Positions 51,447-61,300 of a stretch of DNA of 64,000 bases are shown here, piece after piece. Source of the DNA: Gammaproteobacteria bacterium (GTDB lineage Bacteria > Pseudomonadota > Gammaproteobacteria > Steroidobacterales > Rariloculaceae); assembly GCA_022819855.1 (NCBI GenBank), contig JAJEGN010000003.1:1-64000 (forward strand). Reading direction: 5' to 3'. The notes beneath the pieces were generated by a model that was not told the origin of the DNA, searched no databases, and worked only from the letters and a program-made list of their open reading frames with translations. The stretch's first letter is position 1; the number at the start of each line of letters is the position of its first letter. The position numbers and the translations under genes are program-made.

Positions 51447-52730
51447 TCAGCGGCCCAGCATGAGCTCCGGCAGGAAGAGCGATATCTGCGGAACGTAGGT
51501 GACGAGCACGAGAAACGCCAGCAACAGCACGAGCCACGGCAGGCTCGCCCGGATCACCTGCGTCAGCGAAAGGTTGGATACGCCGCTCGCGACGAAGAGA
51601 TTCAGGCCCACGGGCGGCGTCACCATGCCGATCTCCATGTTCACGACCATGATAATGCCGAGGTGAACCGGGTCGATACCGAGACCGATCGCGAGCGGAA
51701 AGATGATCGGCGCGAGAATCAGGACCACGGAGGTCGGATCCATGAGGTTGCCCGCGACGAGCAGTATGAGGTTGACGAGAATCAGAAACGCCCAGGGCGG
51801 CAGTTCGGCGGCGAGCACGGCGGCCGAAATCCCCTGCGGGATCTGCTCGGTGGTCAGCACGAAAGCGAAAACGTAGGCGTTGGCCACGATGAACATGAGC
51901 ATCGTGGTCGTGCGAGCGCCCTGGACGAGCACGGCGGGGATCTGCCTGAAACCGATGTCGCGGTAGACGACGACCGCGACGATCAGCGCATAGACGGCCG
52001 AAACCGCGGCGGCCTCGGTCGGCGTGAAGACGCCGCCGTAGATCCCGCCGAGCACGATGAAGATCAGCAGCAGTCCCCAGAAGGCTTCACGGCCCGTGCG
52101 CAGCACTTCGCGCCAGCTCGTGGCGCCGGGTTTGGGCACGTGCTCGCGGCCGCCCCGGAAGTAGATCGTCGTCATCATCGCGAGCGTCAGCAGCAGTCCC
52201 GGAATCACGCCGGCGATGAAGAGCGCGCCGACCGAAGTCTCCGTGATCGCGCCGTAAACGACCATGACGATCGACGGAGGAATGAGTATTCCGAGCGTGC
52301 CGGCGTTGGTCACGACGCCCGTGGCGTATTCGCGGCGGTAGCCGGCGCTGACCATGCCCGCGATCGTGATCGAGCCGACCGCGACGACCGTTGCGGGCGA
52401 CGAACCCGAGACGGCCGCAAACAGCATGCAGGCGAGCACCGATCCCATCGCGAGACCGCCGCGTATCCATCCCGTGATCGCCGTCGCGAAGTCGATGAGC
52501 CGGCGCGCGACGCCGCCGGTCGTCAGAAAGGTGCCGGCCAGGATGAAGAACGGCACGGCGAGCAGCGGATAGACCTCCGTCGCGTGATTGAAACGCTGCG
52601 CGAGCGACAGCAGCGTCTGATCGCCGAAGAGCGCAAGCGTGAGCACGCTCGCAAGTCCCAGCGACATCGCCACGGGTACGCGCATGGCGAGCAAGAGCAG
52701 CAGCGAGCCGATCAGGAAGGTGACGGTCAT
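51447..52730 (-). CDS. dctM: TRAP transporter large permease DctM
   Basis: 427 residues with about twelve transmembrane segments, opening TFLIGSLLLLLAMRVPVAMS. Landmarks include PLLAVPFFILAGTFLTTGG, AAVSGSSPATVVAVGSI and TVVLILAPIIFPLAIGLGID-like VVLILAPIIFPLAIGLGIDP. It is the ion-coupled channel of a C4-dicarboxylate/sialate-type TRAP importer. Its start overlaps the DctQ stop by four bases (ATGA), a normal TRAP arrangement. The cupin gene follows. Confidence 0.95.
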   Translation of the reverse strand: MTVTFLIGSLLLLLAMRVPVAMSLGLASVLTLALFGDQTLLSLAQRFNHATEVYPLLAVPFFILAGTFLTTGGVARRLIDFATAITGWIRGGLAMGSVLACMLFAAVSGSSPATVVAVGSITIAGMVSAGYRREYATGVVTNAGTLGILIPPSIVMVVYGAITETSVGALFIAGVIPGLLLTLAMMTTIYFRGGREHVPKPGATSWREVLRTGREAFWGLLLIFIVLGGIYGGVFTPTEAAAVSAVYALIVAVVVYRDIGFRQIPAVLVQGARTTTMLMFIVANAYVFAFVLTTEQIPQGISAAVLAAELPPWAFLILVNLILLVAGNLMDPTSVVLILAPIIFPLAIGLGIDPVHLGIIMVVNMEIGMVTPPVGLNLFVASGVSNLSLTQVIRASLPWLVLLLAFLVLVTYVPQISLFLPELMLGR

Positions 52731-53356
52731 CGCCGCTTCGCCTCGTCGTCGCGGCTCGCGCCTGCGTCAGCGTCAGGGATCGCCTCGCCTGCGTCAGCGA
52801 TCGCCTCGCCCGCGGCTTCGCGCGGCTCATCCTCGGCTCGCACCGCCGGTTCCTCGGCCCGGTGCCCGAGCGGGCCGCGTGTGCCTTTCCATATCCCTAA
52901 CGCCGCCTGGCCGAGCCTGAGTCCGAGCAGCGCGAAGCCGATCGGCAACGACGACAGCAGCACCCAGCGCGGCAGCGGGATGTCGTGGGCGAGGCTGCCG
53001 AAGTCGTAGAGCCGCCGTACCAGCGTGAAGCTGCCGGAAAACATCAGTACGGCGTAGAGCAGGCTGAGACCGACGGCCGCCAGCGCCACGAGCCTCTGGA
53101 CCCGAGGCGTCAGGCGCTCCGTGACGAACTCGACGGCGATGTGGGCGTCGGTGCGAATGCCCATCGAGATGCCGACGAGTACGAGCCAACTGAAGAGATA
53201 AATCGTCGCCTCGAGCAGCCAGACGAGGCCCGTGTCGAAGACGTAGCGCAACACGACCTGGCTGAAGGTCAGCAGGGTCATGATGGCAAGGAACGCCGCG
53301 GTGAGGAACTCCTCGAGGCGGTCCAGAGCGCGATTGAGAGAACGCGTGATGGTCAT
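52727..53356 (-). CDS. dctQ: TRAP transporter small permease DctQ
   Basis: 209 residues with four transmembrane helices, including FLTAAFLAIMTLLTFSQVVL and LEATIYLFSWLVLVGISMGI, and the DctQ motif IRTDAHIAVEFV. The C-terminal 50 residues are a polar Ala/Glu/Asp-rich extension (GEAIADAGEAIPDADAG) encoded by short tandem repeats; ordinary DctQ proteins end soon after the fourth helix. It forms the membrane complex with DctM, which it overlaps by four bases. Confidence 0.9.
   Translation of the reverse strand: MTITRSLNRALDRLEEFLTAAFLAIMTLLTFSQVVLRYVFDTGLVWLLEATIYLFSWLVLVGISMGIRTDAHIAVEFVTERLTPRVQRLVALAAVGLSLLYAVLMFSGSFTLVRRLYDFGSLAHDIPLPRWVLLSSLPIGFALLGLRLGQAALGIWKGTRGPLGHRAEEPAVRAEDEPREAAGEAIADAGEAIPDADAGASRDDEAKRR
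52761..52810. repeat. Short tandem repeat in the 3' end of dctQ
   Basis: CCTGCGTCAGCG occurs at 52761-52772 and 52788-52799, and GATCGCCTCGCC at 52778-52789 and 52799-52810, so a unit of about 21-27 bases is repeated. It encodes the repeated GEAI..A.. pattern in the C-terminal tail and probably arose by slippage. Confidence 0.6.
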
Positions 53357-53550
53357 CCGGAACGTTCCGACCGCATGGCCTCCAACCTCGATCCAGTCAC
53401 TGGAAGCGATCTTGAGGCTTTGGGAGCTACCGAGTCAGTCGACATTCCTGCGCGCGCGGAATCCGCACTGCCCTGCGAAGGTCGACTGCATGCGGGGCGA
53501 TCCGCATCAGCCGGCGCTCCTGCGGGCGCGGGATCATCTCCTGGCGTCGC

Positions 53551-54534
53551 TCAGTGCCCGGCCGCGCCGGCAGCTTCGAGCACCTCCGTGCCGATGTCGT
53601 CTGAGAACATGTCCCAGACCGGCCGCATGGCAGCGCGCCATTGTTCGCGTTCGTCGGGCGTGAGTGCGATCAGCGTATTGCGTCCAGAGGCGACGATGTC
53701 GGCACGCGCCTCATCGTTGATCGCTACGGCGGTCGTGTTCACGAACTCCGTGGCTTCGGCCAGCGACTGTTCGAGGACGTCGCGGACATCGTCGGGCAGG
53801 CCGCGCCAGTGGTCGGGATTCACCGCAACGAAGTAGCCGATGTAGCCGTGATTGGTCTCCGTGATGAACTCCTGCACTTCGTAGAACTTGCTCGCGTAGA
53901 TGTTCGACCAGGTGTTCTCCTGGGCGTCGACGGCGCCCATCTGCAGCGCCTGGTAGACCTCCGAAAACGGCATCTTCTGCGGGTTGCCGCCGATCGCCCG
54001 AATCTGTTCGAGCAGCACGTCGGAATCCATGATGCGGAACTCGAGCCCGTCGGCGTCCGCCGGCACGCGCAGCGGCGTTCCGGCCGTGAGGTGCTTGGTG
54101 CCGTTGTGCCAGTAGGTGAGTCCGAGGAGGCCCCGGCCTTCAAGCTCCTTCAGCAGTTCCTGACCGACAGGGCCGTTCTGGAACGCCTCGACCTGCGCCA
54201 TGTCCGCGAACAGGAACGGCAGGTCGAAGACCTGGAAGCGCTTGGTCAGCCTGTCGAGCTTCGACAGCGAAATCGCGATCATCTGGATCTCGCCGAAGGC
54301 CAGCGCTTCGAGCGATGCCTGGTCGTTGATCAGGCTGCTCGATGGATAGACCTCGACCGTGACCCGGCCCGGCAGGCGTTCCTCGACGAGTTGCTTGAAA
54401 TAGTCCGCGCCCTGACCCTTCGGGGTGGTCGGCGCGAGATCGTGGGGGAACTTGATGATGATGGACTGGGAAAGCGCCATGCCCGGCATGGTTGCGAGAG
54501 CGAGCCAGACTACCGTCAGAATTGCTTTTCTCAT
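53551..54534 (-). CDS. dctP: TRAP transporter substrate-binding protein DctP
   Basis: 327 residues, signal peptide ending near GMALSQ. The protein begins IIIKFPHDLAPTTPKGQGAD and has LEFRIMDSDVLLEQIRAIGG, which supplies the arginine that normally clamps the ligand carboxylate, and QALQMGAVDAQENTWSNIYA, the dicarboxylate-type family motif. It should capture an organic acid in the periplasm. It lies 194 bases upstream of dctQ; the gap shows nothing recognisable. It follows the GlcG/HbpS gene on the same strand. Confidence 0.93.
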   Translation of the reverse strand: MRKAILTVVWLALATMPGMALSQSIIIKFPHDLAPTTPKGQGADYFKQLVEERLPGRVTVEVYPSSSLINDQASLEALAFGEIQMIAISLSKLDRLTKRFQVFDLPFLFADMAQVEAFQNGPVGQELLKELEGRGLLGLTYWHNGTKHLTAGTPLRVPADADGLEFRIMDSDVLLEQIRAIGGNPQKMPFSEVYQALQMGAVDAQENTWSNIYASKFYEVQEFITETNHGYIGYFVAVNPDHWRGLPDDVRDVLEQSLAEATEFVNTTAVAINDEARADIVASGRNTLIALTPDEREQWRAAMRPVWDMFSDDIGTEVLEAAGAAGH

Positions 54535-54648
54535 CGTTCGTCCCCTCGGTTGATGCGTGCTTCGTTCACTAATGTCGTTGTTGGCGGCCCCTGTCCTGGT
54601 CGGTCGGCCTCGTTCAATGCATGGCGCAGCGATCCTCGCGTTCCGCCG

Positions 54649-55095
54649 CTAGGATAACGCGGCAGCGCCCGCATCCGCGCAGACTTCATCTTCGGCGCTC
54701 GATCCTCCGGAAACGCCGAGCGCACCGATCAGTGTACCGTCAACAATGATCGGCAGGCCGCCCTCGACGGGAATGGCATCCTTGAGGCGCAGCACGAGCA
54801 GCCCGTCGCCGCCGCTCGCCAGACGCTCCTGGAAGGTCTGCGTCGGGCGCTTGAAGATCGCCGCCGAGCGGGCCTTCGACTCGGCGATGGCGATGCTGCC
54901 GACCTGGGTCTGGTCCATCTTCTCCAGATACACAAGATAGCCGCCCGGGTCGACGATTGCGATGACCATCGTCCAGCCATTCGCGTGCGCCGGCGCCAAT
55001 GCCGCCTCGGCGACCCGCTTCGCCTGCGCCAGGGTGATCGAAGGCCCGTAGGGCGGCAGTTTCGGACCGGCCACTGGAGGCTTGTCTGTGCTCAT
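54649..55095 (-). CDS. GlcG/HbpS family protein
   Basis: 148 residues from the ATG at 55095, overlapping the previous stop as ATGA. The fold markers are ITLAQAKRVAEAALAPAHAN, MVIAIVDPGGYLVYLEKMD, SKARSAAIFKRPTQTF and GGLPIIVDGTLIGALGVSGG, all typical of GlcG/HbpS proteins. Some members bind heme or cobalamin; others occur in glycolate, propanediol and related catabolic operons without a known role. Here it lies between a beta-hydroxyacid dehydrogenase and a TRAP transporter, which fits the latter setting. Confidence 0.9.
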   Translation of the reverse strand: MSTDKPPVAGPKLPPYGPSITLAQAKRVAEAALAPAHANGWTMVIAIVDPGGYLVYLEKMDQTQVGSIAIAESKARSAAIFKRPTQTFQERLASGGDGLLVLRLKDAIPVEGGLPIIVDGTLIGALGVSGGSSAEDEVCADAGAAALS

Positions 55096-56009
55096 GTCGC
55101 GTTTCCGTCCCTTCTGAGTGTCTCGTCGGTCGTCTGTCCGCCGAGCCGGCGGTACACCTGGTGGGCGACGACGAAATCGTTGCGGTCGATGCCGAGGCCC
55201 CGGCAGGCGTTCATGAGTTCGTTGGCGGCGGCCGCGAGCGGCACGGGACTGCCGGATTTGCGCGCCATTTCGAGCACGAGCAGCATGTCCTTCTGCTGCA
55301 GCGTCACGTCGGCGAGCGGCACATCGGGCATCTGGCCTTCGAGGATGAACGGACCGCGATACCCGAGTACGGGCGCCGCGGTCACGCTCTTGAGGAACGC
55401 ATCGAGCGCGATGTCCCGATCGACGCCGCCCTTCTCGGCGAGCGCCACGGCTTCGCCGAAGGCGATGACCTCGACCATGAGGAGCGCGTTGACGGCAAGT
55501 TTCATGACGTGGGCTTGGCCGCTCGCGCCGATGTAGGTCACCTTCGGTCCGATCGCGCGCAGCACCGGCTCGACCTGCTCGAAGGCTTCGCGGTCGCCGC
55601 CGATCATGAACGAGGCGTTGCCCTGCTCGACGGTGACCGGGCTGCCCGACAAGGGCGCGTCGAGCATCGCGAGACCCCGCGCGGCGAACTCGGCCGAGAG
55701 CGAACGCGTGATATCGGGCGCGATCGTGCCCATGTCGATGTAGATGCCGCCCGGGGCGAGACCCGAGATGACGCCGTCCTCGCCGAGCGCGACGGACCGT
55801 ACGGCCGTACCGTCCGTCACGATCGAGAAAACGACATCCGATGCCGCGGCCACCGCCGCGGGTGTATCGGCCCAGAGCATGCCCTGTTCGAGCAGCGGCG
55901 CGGCCTTTTCGGCAGTTCTGTTCCAGCCCGTGACCTGGTAGCCCGCCGCGAGCAGTCGCGGCACGATGACCTGTCCCATGGCGCCGAGTCCGATAAAGCC
56001 GATGTTCAA
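55092..56009 (-). CDS. 3-hydroxyisobutyrate dehydrogenase / tartronate-semialdehyde reductase family enzyme
   Basis: 305 residues from a TTG start preceded by GAGGAAGG. N-terminal NAD-binding motif NIGFIGLGAMGQVIVPRLLA. The substrate-binding signature is DAPLSGSPVTVEQGNASFMI, and the catalytic lysine sits in GQAHVMKLAVNALLMVEVIA. The family reversibly oxidises beta-hydroxyacids such as 3-hydroxyisobutyrate, glycerate/tartronate semialdehyde or 3-hydroxypropionate. Located upstream of a GlcG protein and a TRAP importer in one operon, it likely processes the imported acid. A -10-like TATAGT lies about 84 bases upstream (56093-56098, minus strand); the 289 bases to the next gene hold no other feature. 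Confidence 0.9.
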   Translation of the reverse strand: MNIGFIGLGAMGQVIVPRLLAAGYQVTGWNRTAEKAAPLLEQGMLWADTPAAVAAASDVVFSIVTDGTAVRSVALGEDGVISGLAPGGIYIDMGTIAPDITRSLSAEFAARGLAMLDAPLSGSPVTVEQGNASFMIGGDREAFEQVEPVLRAIGPKVTYIGASGQAHVMKLAVNALLMVEVIAFGEAVALAEKGGVDRDIALDAFLKSVTAAPVLGYRGPFILEGQMPDVPLADVTLQQKDMLLVLEMARKSGSPVPLAAAANELMNACRGLGIDRNDFVVAHQVYRRLGGQTTDETLRRDGNAT

Positions 56010-56298
56010 GCAACCTTCCTCGTAATTCGAAGTGCGATCGAGCCCGCGTTGCCGAGTAGGGCTGCGGACGGCCCGGGCGATCCCATCGCTTGACTATACT
56101 CGAAAGCGCCGCCGCGTCGGGCAAGCGTTTGCGCTGCAGCGAACAGGTGCGGCGACAAAGGCGTTTTCCTGCCGAGCGGCTGATCGAACACGACGATCAT
56201 GGCGTGATTTCCGCCCGGCCCGATCAATGGACCGATGCGACGGCGCCGCTGACGCGCGCCTGTGTCGGTACCGGTGGCGCGGCTATTCGTGGCCGCGT

Positions 56299-58275
56299 TC
56301 AGCGCCCGCCGGAGACGCCGCCAGTCGTCGGCGCCCTGAAAGCGATGAGTTCGCCCGGATAGCCTCGGGCGCTCACGGCGATGACGAGGTATTGCACGCC
56401 GTCCAGCATGTAGGTCATCGGCGAGCCGCTTTGCGGCGCCGGCAGTTGCAGTGCCGCGAACTCCGTGCCGGTGGCCTTGTCATACGCGCGCAGCATCGAG
56501 CCGCGGCGCCCGTCGGGCGTCGGACCGTAGCCGGGCTCCGCGACGATCAGCAGCGACTTCGTCGCCAGGGCTCCCGTCGGCTGTCCTGCACGGCCCGTGC
56601 GGCCGAGTTCGATTCCGCGAAGGGCGGGGTGATTGCGAATCTCCGCGGGAGTCTCCCCGTTCGGCACTTCCCAAACGACTTCGCCCAGGGCCAGGTCAAT
56701 TGCGGCGATCGTGCCGTAGGGCGGCTTGAGCAGCGGCAGGCCCTGCACGTCGATGTCCGGCAAACCGCCGAAGATGCCGCGTTCCGGGCCGAGGCAGATG
56801 CCGAAAGGCACGGCCGAACCCTCGGGGTATTCGCAGATCGTCATGCTGTTCACGCCGACGCTGGCCGTGAGATAAACGACATTGGTGTCGGGGTCGTACG
56901 CGCCGCCGGGCCAGTTGCTGCCGCCCATGATCATGAGCGTGCTGATCGGCCCCTCGGGATCGTTCAGTACCGCAGGCGTATAGAGCGGCCCGATTCGATG
57001 CCTTGCGACGAGCCGTTCCGCTTCGGCCCGCAGGCTCGGCGTGAAGTCGATCAGGTCGTCGATCCCGATGCCCTGGTGGCCATAGCGGATCGTCGGCATC
57101 GGTTGCGTCGGAGAGTAGCGTTCTCCGGGCACGTCACCCTCCGGGACGGGTACCTCGTCGATCGGCCAGATCGGCTCCCCGGTTTCCCGGTTCAGGACGA
57201 ACAGCAGGCCCTGCTTCGTAGGCTGCGCGAGCGCCTTGATCGTCTGACCGCCCCTGACCGCGTCGACGAGCATCGGTGCTGCCGGGATGTCATGGTCCCA
57301 GAGCGGATGGTGAACGAGCTGGTAGTGCCATCTGCGCTCGCCCGTCAGAAGATCGACTGCGACGACGCTCTCGCCGTAAAGGTTGTCGCCGGGCCGCAGC
57401 CCGCCGTACATGTCGCTGTACGGGGATTCGACGGGCAGAAAGACGAGCCCGAGTTCCTCGTCGGCCGAGATCGCGGCCCAGACGCCCGCGTTCCCGCCGG
57501 CGTCCTCGGCAGACCCGTCGAGCCAGCTCTCGTAGCCGGCTTCGCCTTCGCGCGGGATCGTATGGAAGGTCCACAGCAAATCCCCCGTCACGACGTCGAA
57601 CCCGCGGATATACCCCGTGACGTTGGTCCTGATGTCCGGCGGAACGAGCGGGCTGTGAGCGGCGCCGACGATGACGACGTTACCGGCAACCGTCGGCGGA
57701 GAGTGCAGTCCGATCCGGTCGATCGCGAAGTCGACTTCCTGGTCCAGCGTCTCGCGCAGGTCGAGGATGCCGTTGTCGGCGAAGCTTGCGACGGGCCTGC
57801 CCGTCCGGGCGTCCAGGGCGACGAGCCGGTAGCCCGGCGTCACGTAGAGAATTCGCTCCTCGGCGCCGTCGCTCCAGTAAGCGAGCCCGCGGCCGGACAG
57901 TTGCCGCGGAGCCGTGGCGCCGCGTTCTCCCTCGTTGAGGCTGTACAGCCACAGTTGCTCGCCGGTCGCGGCGTCGAGTGCGGTGACGGCCCGCCGCGTG
58001 CCACCGGTCGTGTAGAGCACGCCGCCGACCATGAGCGGAGTGCTTTGAAACCGGTATTCGGGACGAGGGCCGAGGTTGGCGGTGCTGAATCGCCAGGCGA
58101 TCTCGAGATCGCCGAAATTGTCCGCGTCGATCTGGTCGAGCGGCGCGTAACGCGTATGGCCGAGGTCGCCGCCGTACGTTGGCCACTCGCCGTTGCCGGT
58201 ACCCGTTTGCGCGAGCGCGCCCGCCGCCGCGCAGAACAGGCTTCCCGCGAACAGGTAATGCAAGGTTCGCCGCAT
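56299..58275 (-). CDS. Periplasmic PQQ-dependent dehydrogenase (beta-propeller, no cytochrome domain)
   Basis: 658 residues from the ATG at 58275; GGGGA is at better spacing for it than for the ATG at 58281. The signal peptide ends near AAGALAQ. The body is an eight-bladed quinoprotein propeller with repeated ALDAATGEQLWLYSL-type blades, opening EWPTYGGDLGHTRYAPLDQI. HHPLWDHDIPAAPMLVD marks the membrane-glucose/quinate-dehydrogenase-like branch. There is no N-terminal membrane domain and no CxxCH heme site, so electrons must pass to a separate acceptor. It probably oxidises an alcohol, sugar or polyol in the periplasm. No PQQ biosynthesis gene is in the window. Confidence 0.9.
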   Translation of the reverse strand: MRRTLHYLFAGSLFCAAAGALAQTGTGNGEWPTYGGDLGHTRYAPLDQIDADNFGDLEIAWRFSTANLGPRPEYRFQSTPLMVGGVLYTTGGTRRAVTALDAATGEQLWLYSLNEGERGATAPRQLSGRGLAYWSDGAEERILYVTPGYRLVALDARTGRPVASFADNGILDLRETLDQEVDFAIDRIGLHSPPTVAGNVVIVGAAHSPLVPPDIRTNVTGYIRGFDVVTGDLLWTFHTIPREGEAGYESWLDGSAEDAGGNAGVWAAISADEELGLVFLPVESPYSDMYGGLRPGDNLYGESVVAVDLLTGERRWHYQLVHHPLWDHDIPAAPMLVDAVRGGQTIKALAQPTKQGLLFVLNRETGEPIWPIDEVPVPEGDVPGERYSPTQPMPTIRYGHQGIGIDDLIDFTPSLRAEAERLVARHRIGPLYTPAVLNDPEGPISTLMIMGGSNWPGGAYDPDTNVVYLTASVGVNSMTICEYPEGSAVPFGICLGPERGIFGGLPDIDVQGLPLLKPPYGTIAAIDLALGEVVWEVPNGETPAEIRNHPALRGIELGRTGRAGQPTGALATKSLLIVAEPGYGPTPDGRRGSMLRAYDKATGTEFAALQLPAPQSGSPMTYMLDGVQYLVIAVSARGYPGELIAFRAPTTGGVSGGR

Positions 58276-58388
58276 CGTCATTTCCCCAGATCGCTTCCCG
58301 CCGATTCGACCATGGTAAGCGCCTCCACTTCACCAGGCACGCAGACCGGGCGAAGAGCGCTGTACCGCTCGGGTTTCCGGACTGTCGA

Positions 58389-61300
58389 TCAAGGCGCCTC
58401 GTCCGCCGGCCGCAGCCGTTCCCGGGCCTGCAGCACGAGCGCGTAGATCACCGGCAGGACCAGCAGGCAAAGCACCGCGGTCGTCACCATCCCGCCGATC
58501 ATCGGGGCGGCGATGCGCTGCATCACGTCCGATCCCGTGCCGAATATCAGCATGATCGGGAGCAGGCCCATGATCGTCGACATCGCGGTCATGGCAACGG
58601 GCCGAACCCGGCGCGAGGTCCCGCGCTGGACGGCTTCGCTGATCTCAGCGACCGTCAGCGTTTCGCTGTCGGCATCGCCCGCCGCAACGGTTTCGCGCTT
58701 GTCGCGCCTGCGTTTGGCGACGGCTTCGTCGATGAACGTCAGCACGAGCACGCCCGTCTCGACGGCCACGCCCGCAAGGGCGATGAAGCCCACGGCGACG
58801 GCGACGGACAGATTGAAGCCGTACCAGTAGACCATCCAGAAGCCGCCGACGAGCGCGAAGGGCACGGACAGCATGACGATGAGCGGCGCCGATACCTTTC
58901 TGAAGTTCAGGTAGAGCAGCAGGAACATGAGCAGCAGCGTCGCCGGAATCACGATCCGCAATCGCTCGGCGGCGCGCTGCATGTACTCGTACTGGCCGGA
59001 CCAGGTGACGGTATAGCCCTCCGGAATCGCGACCTGCTCGGCAAGCGCCTCGCGGGCCCTCGAGACGAATCCGCCGACGTCCGACGTCGCGATATCGATG
59101 TAGACCCAGGCGTTCGGTCGGGCGCCTTCGCTCTTGATCACGGGCGGCCCGCGGCGCAGCTCGATGTCGGCAAGCTGTCCGAGCGGGATCTGGGCGCCGT
59201 AGGGCGTGGGAATCAGGACCCGGCGCAGCCGTTCGGGATCGTCGCGCAGCTCGCGCGGGTAGCGGACGTTGACGGGATAGCGCTCGAGGCCTTCCACCGT
59301 TTCGGTGACCTGCATGCCGCCGACCGCGGACATGATGACGTCCTGGATGTCGCCCGGCGTCAGGCCGTGGCGAGCCGCTTCGTCGCGCCGGATGTCGAAG
59401 TCCAGAAAATAGCCGCCGGCCGCCCGGTCGCCGTACGCCGAGAGCGTCTCGGGCAGCGCGTTCATCGCCCGTTCGGCGTCGATGGCGATCCGCTCCAGCA
59501 CCGCCGGATCCGGTCCGCCGATCTTGATGCCCACCGGCGTCCTGATGCCCGTCGACAGCATGTCGATGCGTGTCCTGATGGGCATGGTCCAGGCGTTGGC
59601 GAGTCCCGGGAAGCGGATCGCGGCATCCATCTCGCGCATGAGGTCGGCGGTGGACTTGGCGGGGTCCGGCCATTGGTCGCGCGGCCTGAGGCGCGCGACG
59701 GTCTCGATCATCGAGAGGGGCGCCGGATCCGTCGCCGTTTCCGCGCGCCCGACCTTGCCGAACACCGTTTCCACCTCCGGGAAGGTGCTCAGGATCTTGT
59801 CCGTCTGTTGCAGCAGTTCCTCGGCCTTGGTGATCGACACGCCCGGAAAGGTCGTCGGCATGTAGAGCACATCGCCTTCATCGAGCGGCGGCATGAACTC
59901 GGTGCCGAGCCGGGACAGCGGATACCAGGTCAACGCCAGTAAACCGGCGACGACGACCAGCGTGACGGCGCGCCAGCGCAACAGCCCCCTCAGGATGGGG
60001 GCATGCAGCGCCGTGAGCAGACGGCTGATGGGGTTTCGCGCATCGCTGCGGATCCGACCGCGTACGAAGTAGCCGATCAGGATCGGCACGACTGTGATCG
60101 CGAGCAGCGCCGCGCCGGCCATGGAATAGCTGCTCGTGAACGCGAGCGGCTTGAACAGCCGGCCTTCCTGGGCTTCGAGCGTGAAGATCGCGAAATACGA
60201 CACGACCACCACGAGCAGCGAGAAGAACAGCGCAGGCCCCACTTCACGCGCTGCCGTTGCGACCGCGGCCCAGCGCTCGCGCGCCTTGAGCCGGCCGCCG
60301 GCGCGCTCGGCAGCGAGCGCGAGGTGCCGGTGCGAATTCTCGATCAGCACGATCGGGCCGTCGACCATGGCCCCGATCGCGATGGCGATCCCGCCGAGCG
60401 ACATGATGTTCGCGTTGATGCCCTGCAGGCGCATGGCGATGAACGCGAGCAGGATGCCGATCGGCAGCGCGATCATGACGACGAGCGCGGAGCGCAGATG
60501 GAACAGGAATACCGCGCAGATGAGCGTGACGAGCGCGAACTCGAGCAGGAGCGTGTTCGACAGGTTGTCGACGGCTCGCTCGATGAGGTCGCCGCGGTCG
60601 TAGGTCGGTACGATCTCGACGCCCTCGGGCAGCCCGGCCCTGAGTTCGTCGAGCTTCGTGCGGACGGCTTCGATGGTGCTCAGCGCGTTCTCTCCGTAGC
60701 GCATGACGACGACGCCTCCGGCCACCTCGCCTTCGCCGTTGAGTTCGGCGATGCCGCGGCGCAATTCGGGCCCTGTCCGGACGTCCGCGATGTCCCGGAC
60801 GCGGATCGGCGTGCCGCGCTGGTCGACGCCGAGTGGAATCTCCTCGATGTCCTCTATCGACTGGATATAGCCGAGCCCGCGGACCATGTACTCGGTTTCG
60901 GACATCTCGATGAGCCGGCCCCCGACATCGCGGTTGGACCGCATGATGGCCTGGCGGACGCCCGAGATCGGGATGTTGTAGGCGAGCAGGGTGTTCGGGT
61001 CCACCTCGACCTGGTACTGCTTGACGTAACCGCCGATGGACGCGACCTCGGCGACGCCCGGGACCGTCTGCAACGGGTAGCGCAGGTACCAGTCCTGGAT
61101 GGACCTGAGCTCGGCAAGGTCGTGCTGTCCGCTTCGGTCCACGACCGCGTATTCGTAGATCCAGCCGACGCCCGTCGCATCCGGGCCGAGCGTCGGCGTG
61201 ACGCCGTCCGGCAGCCGTCCGCTCACGTAGTTCAGGTATTCGAGCACTCTCGAGCGCGCCCAGTACATGTCGGTCCCGTCCTCGAATATCACGTAGACGA

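Noticed and set aside
51411..53009. A 532-codon plus-strand frame opposite dctM and dctQ
   Set aside because: Low-complexity charged product lying wholly against two well-identified TRAP permease genes.
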